From: Prunella strophiata
Lineage: Eukaryota > Chordata > Aves > Passeriformes > Prunellidae
NCBI GenBank assembly: GCA_036583965.1
Contig: JAZBQD010000019.1
Coordinates: 3,277,006-3,341,005, forward strand
Direction: 5' to 3'
Length of the DNA stretch: 64,000 bases
Part shown: positions 59,018 to 64,000 of the stretch, piece after piece
Numbering within the stretch: position 1 is the stretch's first letter
How the letters are laid out: each line of letters opens with the position of its first letter
Notes under the pieces: generated by a model
Database searches by the model: none
What the model was told of the DNA's origin: nothing
The model's input: only the letters and a program-made list of their open reading frames with translations
Program-made: the position numbers and the translations under genes

Positions 59018-61336
59018 GTAAGTAATCACAACCATTTCTAGTATTTCTTGTGGTTTTAAGAAGCCAGGAATTCATTTTGGGGTGATGTACTCTTTGCTTA
59101 CACATATTGTGGAGATCTGATGCAGGTTTTATTGCACAGAATTCCAGAATGGTTTGGGCTGGCAGGGACCTTAAAGTCCCAACCCTCTGCCATGGTGGGG
59201 GAGACACCTTCCACTGGACCACATTGCTCAAAGCTGTGTTTTGCAGAGTGGGTCCTAATGCATCTCCCACACCTCACACAGCTGGCATGGATGTACCCTG
59301 TAGCCCTGGCCAGCTCCAGGGTGCTCAGAAAGACTTGAGCTTTCCTGGAACATCATATGGGCACCCTGTCCTCAGATAAAACACCAGACTCCCACATCAG
59401 TGCCTGAAAAACATCCTGAATTTCCAAGGAGAATAGAGACTTCTTTATCACTTCAACAAAAGCTTAAACCCTGCAGAAAGGGCTTTTGGGCAAGTAGCAG
59501 CACCACAGCCTAGCTGGGAGCAGCTCACCCAACCTCTCCCTATTTATTATCCCTGTATTATATTGTACTTAATTGCACCATCTTCAAACAGCAACTTGCA
59601 GAGCCTCCCACTAGGGGCTTTTAAATACTTCTGTGGTGTGTTGCTATTTATTGGTGTTTTCCTTAGCTCACTGCTTCACTATTTATTTATAATATGGGCT
59701 TGTGCTCAGAGTATGGCAGGAGCTAATAAAGCCATATTTACCTCTGTTATTAATAATAACTATTAAATCCAAGAGCTGGATGGAGCTGGCTGCAGCCCTG
59801 TGTTTTCCAGGCTATTGCACAGCCTCTTCCTCTGCTTCTCCACCAGGATTTGGGAATCTGGGATTGATTGAGTGGTGCTGTGCAGGAGCTGGAGCCCAGC
59901 TCAGCTGGCACAGCCAGCCAGGCACGCTGTAAAACACAGGAGGAAAGTGGCAGGGACTGGTTTGGAGCCCTCTGGGGTGGGTTTGGGCTGTGGCATTGTG
60001 ACCCTGCCCTGCTTTGCTGGGACTCAGAGCTGCCTGTGAGCTGCTTTCCCATGGAGGAGACGTCTCTGCTTTTCCAGGCTTCCCATCCAGTTTTTGCTAA
60101 ACAAGAGCATGTGTGGGACTTGATGTTTTTGGGCAGTGTCTCACTGCTAAATACTGCTGCTTTCTTGGAAAGAGCTGCTCCACCCCTCTCTGTTAGTTAG
60201 CAGGGCAGGATTGTCTCCCAGAAAAATAGTGCCCAGCAGACTGACACCAGATCTTTGTGAGAAATGGAGCGGAGACGTCCAAGAGAGAGCTGGGAATGCA
60301 GCAGGAATTAGAATCCACAACTGTTTCAGGGCTTGCACACATCCCATGTGCCCACTTAGTGTCCCTTCCTTCAGCACATCAGGATTCACTCCAAAAGTTG
60401 CCTCTTTCCAAGCAGTGTCTCATGAGCCAGTCTGTGCAGGAGCCTGCAGTGAGCTGTTCTGGTCCAGCCTACATTAAAAACAAAATGCAGTTATTTCCCA
60501 TCAGTGGGATGAGGATCTGACCATAGAAAGGGAGTTCTTGATCCACACCAGGAGAGAGGCTGGGGTGCACCCAAATTCTCTCCCTCCTGAGTGGATCTGC
60601 CCCAGGATCTCCAAGTTGAATGGTTTTGCTGTGGGAGTATCAGTTCACCTTGTGGTGTCCCCTTCTGTGTCTGACCACAAACCACCTGCTCCCCTTGAAA
60701 CCCTCCCAGTGCCCTCTGCACCCATCCCAGAGTGGACAGGGATGTCCCCAAAGCTGTCACAGGACAGGCTCCTGCATCCCAGCATGGTCCTGAGCTCTGA
60801 GATGATCCCAGAGCATGAGGATGCCATGGCAAGCAGTTTTGGGGCAGAGCAGTTAATGGGAGCCAGGCTTGAAGTCAGTGCTGGAAATGGGAAATGAGCC
60901 CATGTTAATGTAATTCCAGTGAAGTAGAGCTGAAATGTTGGGGTTGTAGGATTGCTGGGGAACCAAGAAGATGTTTCCTGCTCTGGGCATTGAAATCTCC
61001 CAGGCTCAGTCACTTCCATGGACTTGCCATTTCCCTGGTGGAAATGTGGAAACATTGGAGCTGGATTGTTGTTTGGTTTGGGTCCCAGTGGCTGATAGGG
61101 GCACATTTATCTCAGGGGATTCAGATTGGAACACCTCCATGGAGAATCAGCCACAGTCCCTGCAGCACTCCCCTGATAAAAACCTGCTGAATGAAATGTG
61201 GCTGTTGACTGTGGAATGCAGCAGGATCCTGGAGCAGGAGCAAAGCTGGGAATTCTCAGGGGGTCACAGGAGGGGCCTGTTTTACAGCTGCTGTCCCTGC
61301 AAAGCCAAACCCTCCTCTCTCCACTTCGATCCTCAG
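59018..61336. other. SAMD4A intron of about 2.3 kb
   Basis: Bounded by GTAAGT and CCTCAG. Apart from the CR1 piece at 59135, I see only unremarkable sequence with an AT-rich patch at 59540-59770. Confidence 0.9.
59135..59240 (-). mobile_element. CR1 LINE 3' fragment
   Basis: CACAGAATTCCAGAATGGTT, AGGGACCTTAAAGTCCCAAC and GACACCTTCCACTGGACCAC. It lies about 120 bp after the SAM-domain exon. Confidence 0.9.
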
Positions 61337-61625
61337 GACATCCTGGAAGGCGGCAACTTGCGTGTCCCGCTGCAGGAGCTACACCAAATGATCCTCACCC
61401 CCATCAAAGCCTACTCCTCGCAGAACTCGAGCCCGGAGGAGCACAGCCGGGACGTGGACTCGCAGCACCCCTCCTCCCTGCTGGGCTCGGACAGCCAGGG
61501 CTCGGACTGCAAGGACTCCGCCGGGATGCAGCAGCACCATCTGCCGGGATGCGAGGGAGAGTCGGGCGGGGCGCCTTTGCCCGAGGGGGACCTGCCCGGG
61601 CAGTTCACCCGAGTGATGGGGAAAG
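61337..61625 (+). CDS. SAMD4A: SAMD4A internal coding exon: post-SAM linker and start of the PHAT domain
   Basis: The exon reads [20 protein letters not shown] and TPIKAYSS, then a variable Ser/Gln/Asp-rich linker, then [17 protein letters not shown]. The last part begins the PHAT (pseudo-HEAT) domain that follows SAM in Smaug proteins and supports RNA binding and partner contacts. The acceptor is GATCCTCAG at 61336, phase 0. The first donor is AAAG|GTGAGC at 61626, leaving one base that joins the next exon to give Val-Cys-Thr-Gln. The exon is GC-richer, with many CpGs, than the surrounding intron. The donor region is repeated in tandem downstream, so the true 3' end may vary. I chose 61625 because it reproduces the known uninterrupted MGK-VCTQLL junction. 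Linker residues differ from mammals, as expected for a disordered stretch. Confidence 0.95.
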
Positions 61626-61758
61626 GTGAGCAGACTGCCCGAGTGATGGGGAAAGGTGAGCAGACTGCCCGAGTGATGGGGAAAGGTGAGCAGACTGCCC
61701 GAGTGATGGGGAAAGGTGAGCAGCTGCCCGAGTGATGGGGAAAGGTGAAAGGTGAGCA
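61601..61758 (+). repeat. 30-bp tandem duplication of an exon end plus its 5' splice site
   Basis: The last bases of the SAMD4A exon and its donor (GAGTGATGGGGAAAG|GTGAG) recur with a 30 bp period. Identical GTGAGC donors start at 61626, 61656, 61686 and 61716. A shortened copy (two bases lost) has GTGAAA at 61745, and a further GTGAGC lies at 61752. Copies two to four are identical and the first differs only in CAGTTCACCC versus CAGACTGCCC. The period is a multiple of three and the frame stays open until TGA at 61733-61735, so each of the first four donors would give a translatable product. The identity between copies suggests a recent expansion. Confidence 0.93.
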
Positions 61759-63184
61759 GCTGCCACTTGTCCTCGGTGAGCCTTGGGCAGGGGGTGTGGC
61801 AGTGGCAGCCGCTTTTCCCTGAGCTCCTGCAGGTCCCAGTTTGATGGGTGATGGTTTTTTGAGGTGCTGTCGTGCTGGGGTTAGAGGTAAGATAGGGCAG
61901 GTGGGCTGTGATTTTGGGGAGGGGCAGCAATGGCTCAAGTTGCCTGCTCCAGGTCCAAGGTGGAAAGCATTCTCTCCCTGCCCCAGGTCAGAGGCAGAAA
62001 TCCCAGCTTTTCCCAAGGTCAGGAGTGGAAGACGTCCTCTCTCTTCCCATGCAGAGCCCTGGGGTCATCCCACTGATCCAGAGGTGTTTTGAGCAGCACC
62101 CCTTGGACTTACTCTGCTTGGAGCAGGGTAGCAGTGGTGCATGGGCTGGATGTGAGCCATCTCGAGTGCAAATCAGTGGGTCCAAGCCCCTTTTTGTGCT
62201 CCAGTTTGAATGCAGGACATCCAGAATACTCCAGTGCCATTCCATGTCAAGTACAGGGTATGCAGCTTTGCATCAGGGATAACACATTGGAAGGTAACAG
62301 GAGCAAGCTGAGGTGGGGACCAACCTCCTGTGCAATATTCAGGGCTCTTGGAGCAAATCTGTGTGAGCTTGGATGTGCCCTAACCTTGCTGGTGGCACCT
62401 GAGGTGTCAGTGCTGGCTGCACAGGAGGGAGATCTCCCTGAGGAAGAGGGAGGGGGGGTTTCATCTGCAGGAGGCTGGGAACAGAGAGAACCTCATTGGG
62501 GTGCCACAAAGAAATATCAGCCCTGTCTCTATTTCCAACCTTTTATGCAAAAAAATAGCTTGAGATGTTTTCTGTACAGGAACCTGGTGCAGAATTTGTC
62601 CCCAGCTGGTTCCCTGCAGAAACAGCCACATGTGGGGCTCTGGCCACACTTTATTTCTGTGACAAATGCCAAAGTGTGGCACAAGCTCTGCCAAGATGTG
62701 GTGTCCTCCTGGAACCCCAGACATCCCTGCCCAGGGGTTTACAACAGGAGAGACTCATTCCTCTGTGAGCTCATTCCCAATTCCTTCAATGACATTCATT
62801 CCAAAAGAGGTTAAAATTCATCAGGGAAGGTGGGAATTTACCATTCTGCAGTAATGGGGGGGGGCAGATTTTGACCATGGGAGAAGGAGCTCTCTTGCCT
62901 ATGAATAGGGATTAATCCTGTGCCCCTGAGTTGCTTAGGTCTAATTTTGGGGACTCCAGTGGTGTTACTCTGGATTTACACCATCATAACAGAGAACAAA
63001 ATCTGGCCCTAAATATAGGAAGGTACGGCAGGAATTGGGGAAGGGCATTTTTTCCCACTGATGAAAAACCTGCTCGTGGTTACAAGGGAAACAGGATGTC
63101 CAAGGTGTTTGTGGGACCCCTCCTGGGCCCCATCCTGGTGTCCCCATCCCCATTTCCCTTCTCTTCTTCTGTTTTTTTTTCCAG
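61759..63184. other. SAMD4A intron after the tandem donors
   Basis: No repeat or exon recognised. Repeated CAGGTCCAAGG/CAGGTCAGAGG-like phrases occur at 61950-62020. The 3' end has a long pyrimidine tract before the acceptor at 63184. Confidence 0.85.
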
Positions 63185-63270
63185 TCTGCACACAACTTTT
63201 AGTTTCCCGACCCGATGAAGAGAATATAAGTTCCTATTTACAGCTCATAGACAAATGTCTAATCCACGAG
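63185..63270 (+). CDS. SAMD4A: SAMD4A internal coding exon: PHAT domain helices
   Basis: Two bases complete a Val codon, then the exon reads [20 protein letters not shown] and IDKCLIHE. This is the helical PHAT segment of Smaug proteins and one of the most conserved parts outside SAM. The acceptor is a T-rich tract ending TTCCAG at 63184. The donor is GAG|GTGAGT at 63271. The 86 bp exon leaves in phase 0. The next exon (Ala-Phe-Thr-Glu onward in SAMD4A) is beyond the right edge of the window. Codon use here is AT-richer than in the preceding exon. Confidence 0.96.
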
Positions 63271-64000
63271 GTGAGTCGAGTCAGATCATCTCAAACTGTT
63301 GTTCTCATCACTTGGAAACTGTTTCCAAAGTGTCTGTTTATGTAAACCTTTGGGTTTCTAACACAAATATTTTTGGGGGGTATTAATAGCAATTCTGACA
63401 GAACGGGCTTGGAGCAGGCGGTAGCTCCAACGTGGTGCATGGAAATGTTGCTTCCCCCCACGCTGGTTTAATTGCCAAGGCCTGGAGCTGGGAAATTCAT
63501 CTGGCTCGTGACAGTTCCCATCAGCAGCTGGATGGAAGCAGGAATCCTGGGAGGAACGTGCAGGCAGTTTCCAGCAGACAGACCCAGCGATCCCTCGGCG
63601 TTGCCTCCTCCCGTTTTGCACCACGTGGCCTTGGGATTTTGCACCAGGGATTTTCCATCTGTTCCTGCTCCCAGCGGGTCTGCCTCGCCTGGGGGATGGC
63701 TTGGGATGGCCCAGGCTGTGCCACAGGGCTCTGGCACACTCCTGCCTGGTGGCAGGGAGGGATGGCCAGTGTCCCTGGTGTCCTGTCTCCTACCTACTCT
63801 GGCAGTACCTGGAAGAACAAGCTGCTTCCATCACCTGCCCATATGGCAGGGGTCAGGGAGCAGAAGTGGTGGAAGCTGAGGACCAGAGAGCAAAGCCAGG
63901 AGGACATGGAACTTTTCCCAAAGTGCCTGCACTTTTCCCACCAGAGCCAGCCCACGTCCCAGGACCACCCTCTGCGCTGGCTCCGGCATAATCAGCACCA
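63271..64000. other. Start of the next SAMD4A intron, cut by the window edge
   Basis: Begins GTGAGTCGAG and runs to the window end with no recognisable exon or repeat. It is GC-richer, with CpGs at 63410-63680. Confidence 0.85.

Noticed and set aside
62089..62814. 241-codon + frame after the tandem donors
   Set aside because: It lies wholly in an intron whose splice borders fit SAMD4A, and its translation has no recognisable domain.
1..64000. Strand bias of CR1 insertions relative to SAMD4A
   Set aside because: The copies I could orient are about equally split between the strands, so no bias is supported.

Overview
This window is vertebrate nuclear DNA, almost certainly from a bird and probably a songbird. 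The repeats point that way. About thirty CR1 LINE 3' ends are scattered on both strands, many ending in the typical AATCACAGAAT / ATTCTGTGATT tail. Two related avian-type endogenous retrovirus LTRs are present, and I saw no mammalian SINEs. There are no bacterial-style operons; genes here are exons separated by long introns.

The only gene I can support is SAMD4A (Smaug homolog 1, an RNA-binding translational repressor), on the + strand. Five coding exons are visible, all with canonical AG/GT borders and compatible phases: 34181-34711, 51401-51664, 58931-59017, 61337-61625 and 63185-63270. They run from about residue 66 into the PHAT domain. The first coding exon lies upstream of the window and the C-terminal exons lie downstream. 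Positions 1-34180 are therefore the 3' part of a very long upstream intron, and everything after 63270 is the next intron.

The intron layout is as follows. 1-34180 holds CR1 fragments, an ERV fragment with a 3' LTR on the minus strand (21541-22697), a related LTR on the plus strand (31639-32165), several minisatellites, and a few AT-rich or CpG-retaining blocks that could be conserved regulatory DNA. 34712-51400 holds CR1 fragments and little else. 51665-58930 holds a 2.5 kb minisatellite of 44/50 bp units (55895-58400). The exon that should encode the first four helices of the SAM domain could not be found in this intron.

The most interesting signals are these. (1) The 5' splice site of the exon ending at 61625 is duplicated in tandem every 30 bp. 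This gives several equivalent GTGAGC donors whose use would insert in-frame decapeptides into the PHAT domain. (2) The SAM N-terminal exon is apparently absent. (3) The large minisatellite has no stop codon in any forward frame. (4) A tandem repeat at 33391-33885 has copies that become increasingly indel-ridden, possibly a sequence-quality artefact.
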